Shown: positions 36,301 to 44,874 of the stretch, one piece after another | Position numbering within the stretch: position 1 is the first letter of the stretch | How the letters are laid out: every line of letters begins with the position of its first letter | Source of the DNA: Tectiglobus sp965223355 | Lineage (GTDB): Bacteria; Pseudomonadota; Alphaproteobacteria; Rhizobiales; Hyphomicrobiaceae | Length of the DNA: 64,000 bases | Reading direction: 5' to 3' | Assembly (NCBI GenBank): GCA_965223355.1 | Contig: CBDCWE010000003.1 | Coordinates: 3,224,001 to 3,288,000, forward strand | Notes under the pieces: model-generated | Told to the model about the DNA's origin: nothing | The model's database searches: none | The model's input: only the letters and a program-made list of their open reading frames with translations | Position numbers and translations under genes: made by a program

Positions 36301-36980
36301 GGGCGGCGACGCTCTACGTGTTCCGCGTGATGGTTGATGAGCCGATCCCGATGAACGCCGGCTGCCTGAAACCGATCGAGCTGATTATTCCGGAAAACTC
36401 GATGCTGGCCCCGCAGTACCCGGCAGCCGTCATGTCCGGCAACGTCGAGACCAGCCAGATCGTCACCAACTGCCTGTTTGCCGCCCTCAATGCCATGGGA
36501 CCGAGCCAGGGCACGATGAACAATCTGGTCTTCGGCGATGATGTTTATCAGTATTACGAAACGATCTGCTCGGGCTCACCGGCTGGACCCGGCTTCAACG
36601 GTACCAGCGCGGTCCACGTTCACATGACCAACACGCGGCTGACGGATCCTGAAATTCTGGAACTGCGATATCCGGTCGTGCTCGAGGAATTTTCGATTCG
36701 ACGGGGCTCCGGCGGCAAAGGCAAATGGTCGGCCGGCGACGGCATTTACCGGCGCATTCGCTTTATGCGCGAGATGAAGCTGACGCTTCTGACCAGCTAT
36801 CGTGACGTCGTCCCCTACGGCCTGGACGGCGGCGAACCGGGTCGGATCGGCGAGAACTGGGTCCGGCGCAATTCCGGTGAGCTGGAACGTCTTAAGGGTT
36901 GCGATGAGACGATGTTGGCCGTCGGCGAAGCCATCATCCTCAAGACGCCGACCGGTGGCGGTTTTGGCGCACCGCAATAG
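33384..36980 (+). CDS. oplAH: 5-oxoprolinase / hydantoinase A+B fusion
   Basis: This 1198-residue protein fuses both halves of the family. The HyuA-like N-terminal half has FWIDRGGTFTDVVA (phosphate binding), GFDMGGTSTDVS and an ATPase-like second motif, and the HyuB-like half begins near residue 690 with VFNNLYMSIAEQMG and contains DFTGTSPVQANNYNAPM and a Gly-rich tail GGGFGAPQ. A single-chain protein of this size matches ATP-dependent 5-oxoprolinase, which opens 5-oxoproline to glutamate, although hydantoin or other lactam substrates cannot be excluded. Two tiny membrane-protein genes follow on the same strand. Confidence 0.92.
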   Translation: MTKWDFWIDRGGTFTDVVARDPDGKVHGQKVLSENPEAYDDAALEGIRRFLNVASRDPIPAERIATVKMGTTVATNALLERKGDPTLLVITAGLKDQLEIGYQERADIFAKEIIKPQMLYERVVEARERVLADGTVEVALDLEQLQTDLASALADGIRSVAFVFMHSFAYPEHEAAAAGLARELGFEQVSASHDVSPLIKIVGRGDTTVADAYLSPILSRYVEKVSQALHADDGAGPRVMFMASSGGLKAAELFRGRDAILSGPAGGIVGMAETGKLAGFERIIGFDMGGTSTDVSHFAGEYERAFETQVAGVRMRVPMMRIHTVAAGGGSILFFDGSRFRVGPESAGANPGPKCYRRGGPLTVTDANLMVGKLKPSFFPKIFGPNNDAPLDEDATRQAFANLANEIGDGRSPEDVADGFLRIAVENMANAIKKISVQRGYDVTEYALNCFGSAGGQHACMIADTLGMKTVLIHPLSGLLSGYGMGLADLRASREQSIEAELNAETMRRVEGFGFDMEQSASDEVVDQGIRHEDVATTTWLHLRYEGTDTALPVVLDEAELMRRDFEDQHLQRYGFMSPEKKIFASAIEVEASGGGAGLDEPALAETSTPLGTPQETTRFFSAREWHEAPVYLREALGPGHRISGPALIIEPNQTVIVEPGWELIVTPRNHLQLNRVAAYAREILGAEADPVLLEVFNNLYMSIAEQMGEALRNTAQSVNIKERLDFSCAVFDANAELVANAPHMPVHLGSMDKSVETIARERRGQMKPGDTYMLNAPYNGGTHLPDITVITPVFDDDGQQILFYVASRGHHEDIGGLTPGSASPRATHIEEEGVYIDNFKLVDQGVFLERETHALLTGAKYPARSPAKNIADLKAHVAANAKGVTELRKMVGHFSLEVVQAYMKHVQDNAEESVRRLLSKLPDGAFRVEMDQASHVQVKISVDQQNRSAKVDFTGTSPVQANNYNAPMPVTRAATLYVFRVMVDEPIPMNAGCLKPIELIIPENSMLAPQYPAAVMSGNVETSQIVTNCLFAALNAMGPSQGTMNNLVFGDDVYQYYETICSGSPAGPGFNGTSAVHVHMTNTRLTDPEILELRYPVVLEEFSIRRGSGGKGKWSAGDGIYRRIRFMREMKLTLLTSYRDVVPYGLDGGEPGRIGENWVRRNSGELERLKGCDETMLAVGEAIILKTPTGGGFGAPQ

Positions 36981-37028
36981 CCTCGGGTCGCCCGACGATT
37001 GTGCACCGACGTTTGCAAGGACCAGCCG

Positions 37029-37328
37029 ATGCTTGATATCCTCCGGCAGCGCCTGTCTGAAGAAGAACAAGACGACTACGACCGCTACGATGGCCGCGCC
37101 GCGCTCGCTTGTCACTTCATGATGTGGCCGCTGATCGCAGCAATCGCCTTCTATTATTCGCGCATGACCAATACCGCGCTGATCTTTCTGGTGATCGCGG
37201 CCGTTGCGCTTCCGGTCATGTTGTTCAATGCCAGACGTGCGCGCGGCCTGCGGCAACTGGCCGAGGAGCGCTACCGGGCGATCATGCTGGGCCATGATCA
37301 AGCCGAACGCGAAGGGGACGCATCATGA
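37029..37328 (+). CDS. Small membrane protein, two hydrophobic segments
   Basis: This 99-residue protein has a charged start (LSEEEQDDYDRYDGR), two hydrophobic helices (around residues 26-45 and 47-65), then a basic linker and a charged end. The ATG at 37029 follows the 5-oxoprolinase gene by 48 bp, and its stop overlaps the start of the next small gene by four bases (ATGA), which argues that both are real. No family is recognised. Confidence 0.6.
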   Translation: MLDILRQRLSEEEQDDYDRYDGRAALACHFMMWPLIAAIAFYYSRMTNTALIFLVIAAVALPVMLFNARRARGLRQLAEERYRAIMLGHDQAEREGDAS

Positions 37329-37522
37329 TCTGGGCACGGCGTATTGCATGGCTCATCATGTGGTGCGGACTACTTGTGGCCATTGCGCTCCATCACGACG
37401 TCCGCGCATCCGCGAGCGATACAACCCTTCGATTGTTTGTCATTGCCCTCGCAGGTATCGTGATCGGCCTTGCCGGCGCCTACTTTACGGCAAGGGCCAC
37501 CACCGACGGTTGGGGACCTTAA
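37325..37522 (+). CDS. Small membrane protein, two hydrophobic segments
   Basis: This 65-residue protein has two hydrophobic helices (residues 5-25 and 35-55) joined by a short polar loop. The start overlaps the end of the preceding small membrane-protein gene by four bases, suggesting coupled translation and a shared function. No family is recognised, and the length makes database assignment unlikely. Confidence 0.55.
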   Translation: MIWARRIAWLIMWCGLLVAIALHHDVRASASDTTLRLFVIALAGIVIGLAGAYFTARATTDGWGP

Positions 37523-37795
37523 CGCGCTGTCATACCGCCCCAGCACTGAATTGAGGCAGTTCACCGGCGCACAATGCAGCCGGCGCGCAATATGCGCTCG
37601 GCCCTGCCAGGCTCGGCCGCCTCAAGGCCATGACGTGTGTCAATTCTTAAGCTCGCGCGGTATTGTGGTGCAGTGAGCGGGGCAGCAAGCTCATTTGAGC
37701 GTTGCGGGCGGCCGCATCTGGGACGATTGTCGGGCCGGGTGACAATCCCGGCGGTGTGCTTGCCAGCACGTTCGAGCGAACGGGGAGGATCGGAC

Positions 37796-39355
37796 ATGAA
37801 TGATTCTGGGCATCGACCAACATCATCCAAGCCGACAGAGCATTTCGATGTGCTCATCGTTGGCGCAGGTATGTCCGGCGTCGGCGGCGCCTACCACCTG
37901 ACGCAGCAGTGCCCCGACACGACGTTCGTCGTGCTGGAAGCGTTCGCATCATTCGGTGGGACATGGTGGTCGCACCGCTATCCGGGCATCCGCTCCGACA
38001 GCGATCTCTACACCTTCGGCTACCGGTTCAAGCCGTGGACCGGCCCGCCGATCGCGACCGCCGAAGAGATCCTGTCCTACATGGGTGAAGTGATCGACGA
38101 GAACGACCTTGCAAGACATATCCGCTACCATCATCGGATCGGATCGGCACAGTGGTCCAGCGCCGACAATCTGTGGACGATTACGGCGACGAAATGCGAC
38201 ACCGGCGAGACGGTCAGCTTTACGGCCAACTTCCTTTACATGTGTCAGGGCTATTACCGGCATCACGAAGGCTATTGGCCCGATTGGCCCGACATGGATC
38301 GTTACACGGGCAAACTGGTGCATTCGGAAGAGTGGACCGATGATATCGACTATGGCGGCCAGAACGTGCTCGTGATTGGCTCCGGAGCCAGCGCGGCAAC
38401 GATCGTGCCCGCGATGTCTGACACGGCCGGCCATGTCACCATGCTGCAGCGCTCACCGACCTATTTCCGGTCCGGCCGCAACGCCATCGACATTGCCGAC
38501 CACCTGCGCAAGCTGCAAATCGACGAGGCTTGGATCCACGAAATCGCCAGAAAGCAGATCCTGTACGACCAGGCCAACTTTACGGCGCGGACGTTCAACG
38601 AACCGGAAATGGTCAAGCAGGAACTGCTGGCCGACGTCAGACATCATCTGGGCCCCGATTACGACATCGACACCCACTTTACGCCGCGCTATCGGCCCTG
38701 GCGCCAGCGCCTCGCGTTCATTCCCGACGCCGATCTGTTCAAAGGTATTGCGTCCGGCAAGGCCACGGTTGTAACCGACGAGATCGAACGCTTTACGCAA
38801 AACGGTGTCCTGTTAAAGTCCGGCCGCATTCTCGAGGCCGATCTGATCGTGGCAGCGACCGGTTTCAACATGAGCGTGCTCGGCGACATTGACTTCGAGG
38901 TCGACGGCAAGCCACTCGATTTCCACGATACGGTCACCTACCGCGGCATGATGTTCACGGGGCTGCCGAACCTTGCCTGGGTGTTCGGCTATTTCCGCGC
39001 GAGTTGGACCCTGCGCTGCGATCTCATTGCCGACTTTGTATGCCGCCTTCTCCAACATATGGAGGCGACGGGAGCGCGCCGCGTCACCGTGGCGCTGCGA
39101 CCTGAGGACGAAGACATGCCGCTTCTCGACTGGATGGACGCCGAGGACTTCAATCCGAATTATCTGGCACGCTGCACGCACCTTCTGCCAAGACGCGGCG
39201 CCAAACGTGAGTGGCAGCACACGCAGGACTACTGGCGCGAGAAGGACGAGTTTCCGGCCATTGATCTTGGCGGACCCGAGTTCGTGTATGGCGGCTTCAC
39301 CGAACACGGGGCGGTGCCGGGCGCAACCGTGCCACAGCCGGATGCTGCCGAGTAG
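37796..39355 (+). CDS. Flavin-containing (Baeyer-Villiger-type) monooxygenase
   Basis: This 519-residue protein has two Rossmann motifs, VLIVGAGMSGVGGAYHL for FAD and VLVIGSGASAATIV for NADPH, and between them YTGKLVHSEEW, which fits the FxGxxxHxxxW fingerprint of Baeyer-Villiger and related class B monooxygenases with Tyr for Phe. FGGTWW after the first motif is also typical. It would insert oxygen into ketones or oxidise nitrogen or sulfur compounds using NADPH. GGGGAGG precedes ATG 37796. It stands alone, so the substrate is unknown. Confidence 0.9.
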   Translation: MNDSGHRPTSSKPTEHFDVLIVGAGMSGVGGAYHLTQQCPDTTFVVLEAFASFGGTWWSHRYPGIRSDSDLYTFGYRFKPWTGPPIATAEEILSYMGEVIDENDLARHIRYHHRIGSAQWSSADNLWTITATKCDTGETVSFTANFLYMCQGYYRHHEGYWPDWPDMDRYTGKLVHSEEWTDDIDYGGQNVLVIGSGASAATIVPAMSDTAGHVTMLQRSPTYFRSGRNAIDIADHLRKLQIDEAWIHEIARKQILYDQANFTARTFNEPEMVKQELLADVRHHLGPDYDIDTHFTPRYRPWRQRLAFIPDADLFKGIASGKATVVTDEIERFTQNGVLLKSGRILEADLIVAATGFNMSVLGDIDFEVDGKPLDFHDTVTYRGMMFTGLPNLAWVFGYFRASWTLRCDLIADFVCRLLQHMEATGARRVTVALRPEDEDMPLLDWMDAEDFNPNYLARCTHLLPRRGAKREWQHTQDYWREKDEFPAIDLGGPEFVYGGFTEHGAVPGATVPQPDAAE

Positions 39356-39626
39356 GCATCGGCGAACCTTCGAAATCGGGCGCTCTCGCCGGCGATCACA
39401 GAACTGCCCGGTCCCGTACCTCTGAGCGCACGAGCAATCTGGCCTGTCGACAACCAGATTATCCGACAGGCGCCGCGGTCGGCCGGTGCTCGTCGGGCGC
39501 TGTCGGGACGATCCGTTGGTTTGGTGCTGAACCGCGACAACAACACCTTTTCGCCGGACCATGTATGGCGCCGGCGATAGCACCCAAACCGGCACACCGG
39601 CTGGCGAGCCGACAAGGCACCATGCA

Positions 39627-40625
39627 ATGAGCGACCAGAGCGAACCATCGGAGCAACGCCGCGACAGGACCCGCCTCGGCGTCGGGTTCATCATGGTCGG
39701 GATGTTCTTCATCTCGCTCAACGACATGCTGATCAAGCAGTTGTCGGGCGCCTATCCACTGCACGAGATGGTGTTTGTTCGCTCTGCCATCGGCATCATA
39801 TTCAGTTTCATCATCCTTCAATTCGAAGGCGGCATCAGGATGCTGCGCACCGATCGGCCCGGCCTGCACGTCTTGCGCGGCCTGTTCATCGTCGTGGCCA
39901 ATATGTCGTTCTTCGCCGCACTTGCGGTGATGCCGTTGGCCGATGCAACGGCGCTGTTTTTCGTGGCGCCGCTGCTGATAACCATTCTGTCCGTTCCAGT
40001 TCTGGGTGAAACGGTCGGGTTGCGTCGGTTCCTGGCAGTTGTGGTCGGCTTTGTCGGTGTGCTGGTGATGCTCAAACCTCAGAATTTCGCTGCACAGCCG
40101 ACCGGCGATCAGCTGATCCAGGTGCTTCCGATCATCGGTGCGTTCGCCTACGCCTGCATGCAGGTTCTCACGCGGCGGTTGGGTATGTCATCGACGGCAT
40201 CTGCAATGGCGATCTACATTCAGGCAACCTTCATTGTGGTCAGCTTCGGGTTCTGGCTTGTTGCAGGTGATGGCCGATTTGCCGACGGCCTTGAGAACAA
40301 GAGCGCCGTCTTTCTGTTGCGGGCCTGGACATGGCCGGCCGAAAACGATTGGCCGTGGTTTGTCCTGCTCGGTTTCAGCTCGGCGGTGATCGGATATTCG
40401 CTCTCGCAAGCCTATCGATCGAGCGATGCCGCAACGATTGCGCCGTTTGAATACGTGGCGCTACCGATGTCCGTGCTGTGGGGCTGGGTGATCTTCGGCC
40501 ATTTCCCGGATGCCTGGGTTGGTGCCGGGATCGTGCTGATTGGCGGTTCCGGTCTCTACGTTTTTCTGCGCGAGAAGCAACGAGCGCGGCCGATCGCCAG
40601 CCGCCGGCCGGTTCGCCGCTATTGA
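39627..40625 (+). CDS. EamA-family (DMT) permease
   Basis: This 332-residue protein has ten hydrophobic helices in two EamA repeats, beginning LGVGFIMVGMFFISLNDMLIK. A longer loop (residues ~225-240) carries several charged residues. It is only distantly similar to the other EamA protein in this window. The substrate is unknown. The stop codon is followed after one base by a multi-hairpin repeat, beyond which the phn cluster converges from the other side. Confidence 0.88.
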   Translation: MSDQSEPSEQRRDRTRLGVGFIMVGMFFISLNDMLIKQLSGAYPLHEMVFVRSAIGIIFSFIILQFEGGIRMLRTDRPGLHVLRGLFIVVANMSFFAALAVMPLADATALFFVAPLLITILSVPVLGETVGLRRFLAVVVGFVGVLVMLKPQNFAAQPTGDQLIQVLPIIGAFAYACMQVLTRRLGMSSTASAMAIYIQATFIVVSFGFWLVAGDGRFADGLENKSAVFLLRAWTWPAENDWPWFVLLGFSSAVIGYSLSQAYRSSDAATIAPFEYVALPMSVLWGWVIFGHFPDAWVGAGIVLIGGSGLYVFLREKQRARPIASRRPVRRY

Positions 40626-40626
40626 T

Positions 40627-40775
40627 GGTCCAGGGGATGATCCCCTGGTCGGGGTGTTTGAGGGGCTGAAAGCCCCTCAAGGATCGCCGCCAAGCGGCGA
40701 TTGGTTAAGGGCTCCGCCCTTAACGATCCCGCCAAAGGGCATTGCCCTTTGGAAACCTGTGGCTTGATCAGAGAT
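40627..40775 (-). repeat. Multi-hairpin repeat, copy F (inverted)
   Basis: This copy starts one base after the EamA stop codon. It has CCAGGGGA/TCCCCTGG, GAGGGGC/GCCCCTC, CGCCG/CGGCG, TTAAGGGC/GCCCTTAA and CCAAAGGGC/GCCCTTTGG, while the final TTCAGAGGTT arm is replaced by TGATCAGAGATT. It separates the convergent EamA and phnL genes and may terminate transcription of both. Confidence 0.85.
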
Positions 40776-40825
40776 TGCCAAGGGTGTTGGAGCTGAACTC
40801 GCAATCACTTCGATTTCATTTCAGT

Positions 40826-41566
40826 TCACAACTGGCCTGTGGTCGGTGCTGCAACCGGTGCGAAGTCACGCACATCGACAATGCGGTCGGCCAAGGCCTC
40901 ACGAACCTGCTCATCGTGAAAGATGGCCAGTATCGCGACATTGTCTGTCTTCTTTTCCTGGATCAGGTTGATGACGGCCTCGCGATTCAGCCGGTCAAGG
41001 GCGGCGGTCGGTTCGTCGAGCAGCAGAAGCGGATGATCGGCGGCAAAGCCGCGCGCAATGTTGATGCGCTGCTGTTCACCGCCGGAGAACGTCGCTGGCG
41101 GCAAACTCCACAGACGCTCCGGCACGCTGAGCCGCGTCAGGAGTTGTTTGGCACGGGCCGTCGCATCGATAGTGCGGTCGGTGACGGCGGATGCGACGAT
41201 GTCGAGGGCCGAGACCCGGGGAATGACGCGCAGGAACTGGCTCACATAGCCGATTGTGGCTTTGCGCACCTGCAGAACATGACGCGGCGAGGCCGCTGCG
41301 ATATCCAGAAAGCCGGTGCCGTGACGCACCAGGATCTGACCGCTGTCGACGCGGTAGTTGCCGTAGATCATCTTCAGAATGGACGATTTGCCGATCCCCG
41401 ATGGTCCATCGAGGACCACGCATTCACCGGCATCGACCGACAGCGCGGCGCCATCGACGACCGGCAATCGTGCGCTGCCCATCAGATGCAGAACGAAGGT
41501 TTTCGACAGGGCGCGCACGTCGAGCATGCGGCCGGTCGGCAAGTGGGATGACGGTGGGTCTGACAC
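40826..41566 (-). CDS. phnL: Phosphonate C-P lyase complex ABC-type subunit PhnL
   Basis: This 246-residue ABC ATPase has Walker A GPSGIGKSS, signature FSGGEQQRINIARGF and Walker B LLLLDEPTAALD. PhnL of the C-P lyase system is needed for phosphonate breakdown but is not a transporter component; with PhnI, G and H it makes the first intermediate, ribose 1-methylphosphonate 5-triphosphate-type products. GTG 41566 is the likely start, three bases after the phnK stop. It is the last phn gene before a multi-hairpin repeat; no phnM or phnN is encoded beyond it. Confidence 0.93.
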   Translation of the reverse strand: MSDPPSSHLPTGRMLDVRALSKTFVLHLMGSARLPVVDGAALSVDAGECVVLDGPSGIGKSSILKMIYGNYRVDSGQILVRHGTGFLDIAAASPRHVLQVRKATIGYVSQFLRVIPRVSALDIVASAVTDRTIDATARAKQLLTRLSVPERLWSLPPATFSGGEQQRINIARGFAADHPLLLLDEPTAALDRLNREAVINLIQEKKTDNVAILAIFHDEQVREALADRIVDVRDFAPVAAPTTGQL

Positions 41567-41569
41567 GGC

Positions 41570-42376
41570 CTAAACCTGAAGAACGGAGGAGACGAGCAGC
41601 TGCGTATAGGGCTCGCGCGGATCATCGAGGACCTGGTCGGTCAGGCCGGTCTCGATAACGCGGCCGTGGCGCATCACGACCATGCGATGTGATAACAGTC
41701 TGGCAACGGCCAGGTCATGCGTGACGACAACCGCGGCAAGGTCGAGATCGTTCACCAGCCCGCGCAATAGGTCGAGCAGGCGCGCCTGAACCGAAACGTC
41801 GAGGCCGCCGGTCGGTTCGTCCATGAACACCAACCTGGGCTTCGACACCAGGTTGCGCGCGATCTGCAAGCGCTGGCGCATGCCGCCGGAAAATGCGTGT
41901 GGCGTGTCATCGACGCGGTCATCGTCGATCTCAACGCGCTCGAGCCAGTCGATTGCGGCGCCGCGCAATCGGCCGTAGTGGCGCTCGCCAATCGCCATCA
42001 GCCGCTCGCCAACATTGGCGCCGGCCGAAACGCTCATGCGCAGGCCGTTGGCGGGGTCCTGATGGACGAACCCCCAGTCGGTGCGCATCAACAGGCGCTG
42101 TTCGGCCTCGGTCAGCGCGAAGACGTCGCGCATGTCGCCGTCACGCATGCGGTAGTGCACGCGCCCGCTGGTGGGCGCCAGCTGCGTTGAGACGACGTTG
42201 AGCAGCGTTGACTTGCCACTGCCGGATTCACCGACGACGGCGAGAACCTCTCCCGGCCACAACTCAAGGTCGACGTCGAGACAGCCGATGCGGTCGCCAA
42301 ACCGTTTGGTCAGACGTTCGACGCGCAGCAGCGGCGGCTGGTCTGCGCAAGCTTCATTTTCGTTCGCTGCATCCAC
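41570..42376 (-). CDS. phnK: Phosphonate C-P lyase complex ABC-type subunit PhnK
   Basis: This 268-residue ABC ATPase has Walker A GESGSGKST, signature FSGGMRQRLQIARNL and Walker B LVFMDEPTGGLD, with a dipeptide-transporter-ATPase-like profile that is typical of PhnK. PhnK binds the PhnGHIJ core complex in studied systems. GTG 42376 has GGGGAG upstream within the end of phnJ. The gap to phnJ is five bases and to phnL three, so the cluster is tightly packed. Confidence 0.93.
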   Translation of the reverse strand: MDAANENEACADQPPLLRVERLTKRFGDRIGCLDVDLELWPGEVLAVVGESGSGKSTLLNVVSTQLAPTSGRVHYRMRDGDMRDVFALTEAEQRLLMRTDWGFVHQDPANGLRMSVSAGANVGERLMAIGERHYGRLRGAAIDWLERVEIDDDRVDDTPHAFSGGMRQRLQIARNLVSKPRLVFMDEPTGGLDVSVQARLLDLLRGLVNDLDLAAVVVTHDLAVARLLSHRMVVMRHGRVIETGLTDQVLDDPREPYTQLLVSSVLQV

Positions 42377-42381
42377 CGCCG

Positions 42382-43344
42382 TTACTCCCCGGCCTGCGCT
42401 TGCCCGGCCTGCGCTTGCCCTGTCGGCGTTGGTGCCGCCGCGGTCTCGTCCGCCTGGTGGACGAACGATGGCGCCGCGCCAAGCATGGCGCCACGATGGC
42501 CGGCCCGGCGGCGGCGCTCACAAAAATCCGTGTCGGAGCAGCAGAACAGGCGGCCGCCTTTGTCATCGATGATCACTTCATCGAGATAGACCGCTTCTGC
42601 ACCACACAGGCCACAGGGCTGCTCGAACTTGGTGCGCTCGAAGGGGTGGTCTTCGAAGTCCAGTGAGACAACCCTGGTATATGGCGGGATGGCGTAAATG
42701 CGGCTCTCGCGGCCGGCGCCGAAGAGTTGCAGCGCCTTGCAGTTGTCCATCTTCGGGTTGTCGAATTTCGGCGTTGGCGAGGGATCCATCATGTAGCGGC
42801 CGGCGACTTTCACCGGGTAGGCATAGGTCTTCGAGATGCGGCCGTGGCGGGCGATGTCCTCATAGAGACGGACATGCATCAAGCCGTATTCTTCGAGGGC
42901 GTGCAGCTTGCGGGTCTCGGTTTCGCGCGGTTCCAAGAAGCGCAGAGGTTCGGGGATCGGCACCTGGTAGACCAGGATCTGGTCTTGCGCCAGTTCAATT
43001 TCGGGAATGCGGTGGCGGGTCTGGATAATTGAGGCCTTTTGCGTATTGGTGGTGGTCGCGACGCCGGCCGTTTTGGCGAAGAACTTGCGGATCGAGACGG
43101 CGTTGGTGGTGTCGTCCGATCCCTGGTCGATGACCTTGAGGGTATCGTTGCGACCGATGATCGACGCGGTGACCTGCACGCCGCCGGTTCCCCAGCCGTA
43201 GGGCATCGGCATTTCGCGGCTGGCGAACGGCACTTGATAGCCGGGGATGGCAACGGCCTTGAGCAGCGCGCGCCGGATCATGCGCTTGGTCTGCTCATCG
43301 AGATAGGCGAAGTTGTAGCCGGTTGCCGGATTTTGCGACGTCAT
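42382..43344 (-). CDS. phnJ: Carbon-phosphorus lyase core subunit PhnJ
   Basis: This 320-residue catalytic subunit cleaves the C-P bond by radical SAM chemistry. Cys244, Cys247, Cys269 and Cys275 reproduce the C-x2-C-x21-C-x5-C pattern, and Gly35 in IPGYQVPF matches the glycyl-radical Gly32 of the E. coli enzyme with the same three-residue offset as the cysteines. The C-terminal tail is Ala/Gln/Pro-rich and contains two copies of GQAQA coded by a 15-bp duplication. The start overlaps the stop of the FosX-like gene by four bases. All catalytic residues seem intact. Confidence 0.96.
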   Translation of the reverse strand: MTSQNPATGYNFAYLDEQTKRMIRRALLKAVAIPGYQVPFASREMPMPYGWGTGGVQVTASIIGRNDTLKVIDQGSDDTTNAVSIRKFFAKTAGVATTTNTQKASIIQTRHRIPEIELAQDQILVYQVPIPEPLRFLEPRETETRKLHALEEYGLMHVRLYEDIARHGRISKTYAYPVKVAGRYMMDPSPTPKFDNPKMDNCKALQLFGAGRESRIYAIPPYTRVVSLDFEDHPFERTKFEQPCGLCGAEAVYLDEVIIDDKGGRLFCCSDTDFCERRRRAGHRGAMLGAAPSFVHQADETAAAPTPTGQAQAGQAQAGE

Positions 43345-43778
43345 TCGTTTGTGTCCTCCGCCGAGGCCGCGCGATTGAGCCGTTCATAACTCTCCAACCT
43401 CATTGCCAAACTGCCGGTGTGCAGCTCAAACAAGTGGTTGTCTGCGTCGTAGAAATAGATTGAGCGTCCTTCACCCTCGACCCGTCGGCGCGGCGGTTCA
43501 ACATCCAGCCCCGCCCTGTGCACGCGATCGAGATAGTCGTCATAGTCATCGTCCGGGATCTTGAAGGCGACGTGATTGTAGGTGCGGCCCGGCAACGGTT
43601 CACCTTCCATGATCGCGATCCACAGGCCGGCCAGATCGAAGAATTTTTCCCGACTGCGGGAAAACAACTGATCGCCACTGGCATAGATTTCCTTGGCGCC
43701 AAGCACGTCCGTGAGTATCAAACTCATGCGTTCGAGATCGCGGACGACAAAGGTCATATGGCTCAAACCTTCGATCAT
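43341..43778 (-). CDS. FosX-like vicinal oxygen chelate protein in phn operon
   Basis: This 145-residue protein has the FosA/FosX fold: HMTFVV with the first metal His, YNHVAFKI with the second His, and LFELHTG with the metal Glu. SREKFFDL and the GAKEIYASGD region resemble FosX, a fosfomycin epoxide hydrolase. A related protein in Mesorhizobium is also encoded in a phn operon and has weak fosfomycin activity, so an ancestral role in phosphonate metabolism is plausible. ATGA overlaps exist at both ends (with phnI and phnJ), which shows it is part of the operon. No resistance phenotype should be assumed. Confidence 0.88.
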   Translation of the reverse strand: MIEGLSHMTFVVRDLERMSLILTDVLGAKEIYASGDQLFSRSREKFFDLAGLWIAIMEGEPLPGRTYNHVAFKIPDDDYDDYLDRVHRAGLDVEPPRRRVEGEGRSIYFYDADNHLFELHTGSLAMRLESYERLNRAASAEDTNE

Positions 43779-44869
43779 TCCGCAGCCTCGTGATGGCGTT
43801 CGGCGTGCTCGCGGCGCAACTGGCGGACCAGGGCCAGTTCGGCCTGGAAGTCGACGTAGTGCGGCAGTTTTAGATGCTCGACAAAGCCCGTCGCCTGGAC
43901 GTTGTCGCAGTGCGAGAGCACAAATTCCTCGTCCTGGGCCGGCGCCTTGCGGTCCTCGTCGAACTCCTCGCAGCGCAACGCCCGATCGACCAGCGCCATC
44001 GACATGGCCTTGCGTTCTGATTGCCCGAAGACCAGACCATAGCCGCGCGTAAACTGCGGCGCCTGCTCGGCCGAACCCTTGAACTGGTTGACCATGTCGC
44101 ATTCGGTAAGCTCGATGTCGCCGATTGAAACCGCAAAGCCCAACTCTTCGGCAAAAAACTCCAGCTCGACCTCACCGTATCTGATCTCACCGACAAACGG
44201 GTGCGTGCGACCGTAGCCACGCTGGGTCGAATAACCAAGCGCGAGCAGGAAACCTTCATCGCCGCGCGCCAGATTTTGCAGGCGGATGTCGCGGTCCGCC
44301 GGATAGGAGACCGGTTGCCGTGTGATATCGCCGACGTCGGCCTTTGCGTGATCTGCGTGGCCGGTGTCGCTGATCCGCTCGACGAGGCCGTCGTCGTCGA
44401 GCAACTGCATGACGTGCGGTGCATCCCGCGGCCCTGCCTGTTCGCGGCGATCCGGCGCCGGCACGTCGTCATCGGCAAAGTCGATCAGGCGGTGTGTGTA
44501 GTCAAACGTCGGGCCAAGCACCTGACCGCCGGGCAGATCCTTAAAGGTCGATGACACACGCCGCTGAATGTCCATCTTCGCGGTATCGACCGGTTCGCTG
44601 TAGCCGAACCGCGACAAGGTCGTCCGGTAAGCACGCACGAGGAAGATCGCCTCGATCATGTCACCGCGCGCCTGCCGGATGGCGCGAGCTGCCAGTGGCG
44701 GATCATAAAGCGCCCCTTCGGCGATGACGCGCGCGACGGCAATGGCCAGCTGCTCGACAATCTGATGATCCGTGACGGCGGCTAGGGTGCGATCGCCGCG
44801 GCGACGATCGGCAAGCAAACGATGCGCTGCATCAATTGCCCGTTCCCCGCCTTTGACGGCAACATACAT
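43775..44869 (-). CDS. phnI: C-P lyase complex subunit PhnI
   Basis: This 364-residue subunit shows the conserved PhnI start VAVKGGERAIDAAHRLLA and the block ALYDPPLAARAIRQARGDMIEAIFLVRAYRTTL, plus GYGRTHPFVGEIR in the middle. PhnI with PhnG, PhnH and PhnL transfers phosphonate to the ribose of ATP, displacing adenine. Length is normal for the family. It has a five-base gap to phnH and a four-base overlap with the FosX-like gene. Confidence 0.95.
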   Translation of the reverse strand: MYVAVKGGERAIDAAHRLLADRRRGDRTLAAVTDHQIVEQLAIAVARVIAEGALYDPPLAARAIRQARGDMIEAIFLVRAYRTTLSRFGYSEPVDTAKMDIQRRVSSTFKDLPGGQVLGPTFDYTHRLIDFADDDVPAPDRREQAGPRDAPHVMQLLDDDGLVERISDTGHADHAKADVGDITRQPVSYPADRDIRLQNLARGDEGFLLALGYSTQRGYGRTHPFVGEIRYGEVELEFFAEELGFAVSIGDIELTECDMVNQFKGSAEQAPQFTRGYGLVFGQSERKAMSMALVDRALRCEEFDEDRKAPAQDEEFVLSHCDNVQATGFVEHLKLPHYVDFQAELALVRQLRREHAERHHEAAE

Positions 44870-44874
44870 GGCGA

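Noticed and set aside
43341..43778. Clinical fosfomycin resistance gene
   Set aside because: The operon context and FosX-like rather than FosA-like features suggest a metabolic role; resistance cannot be claimed from sequence.
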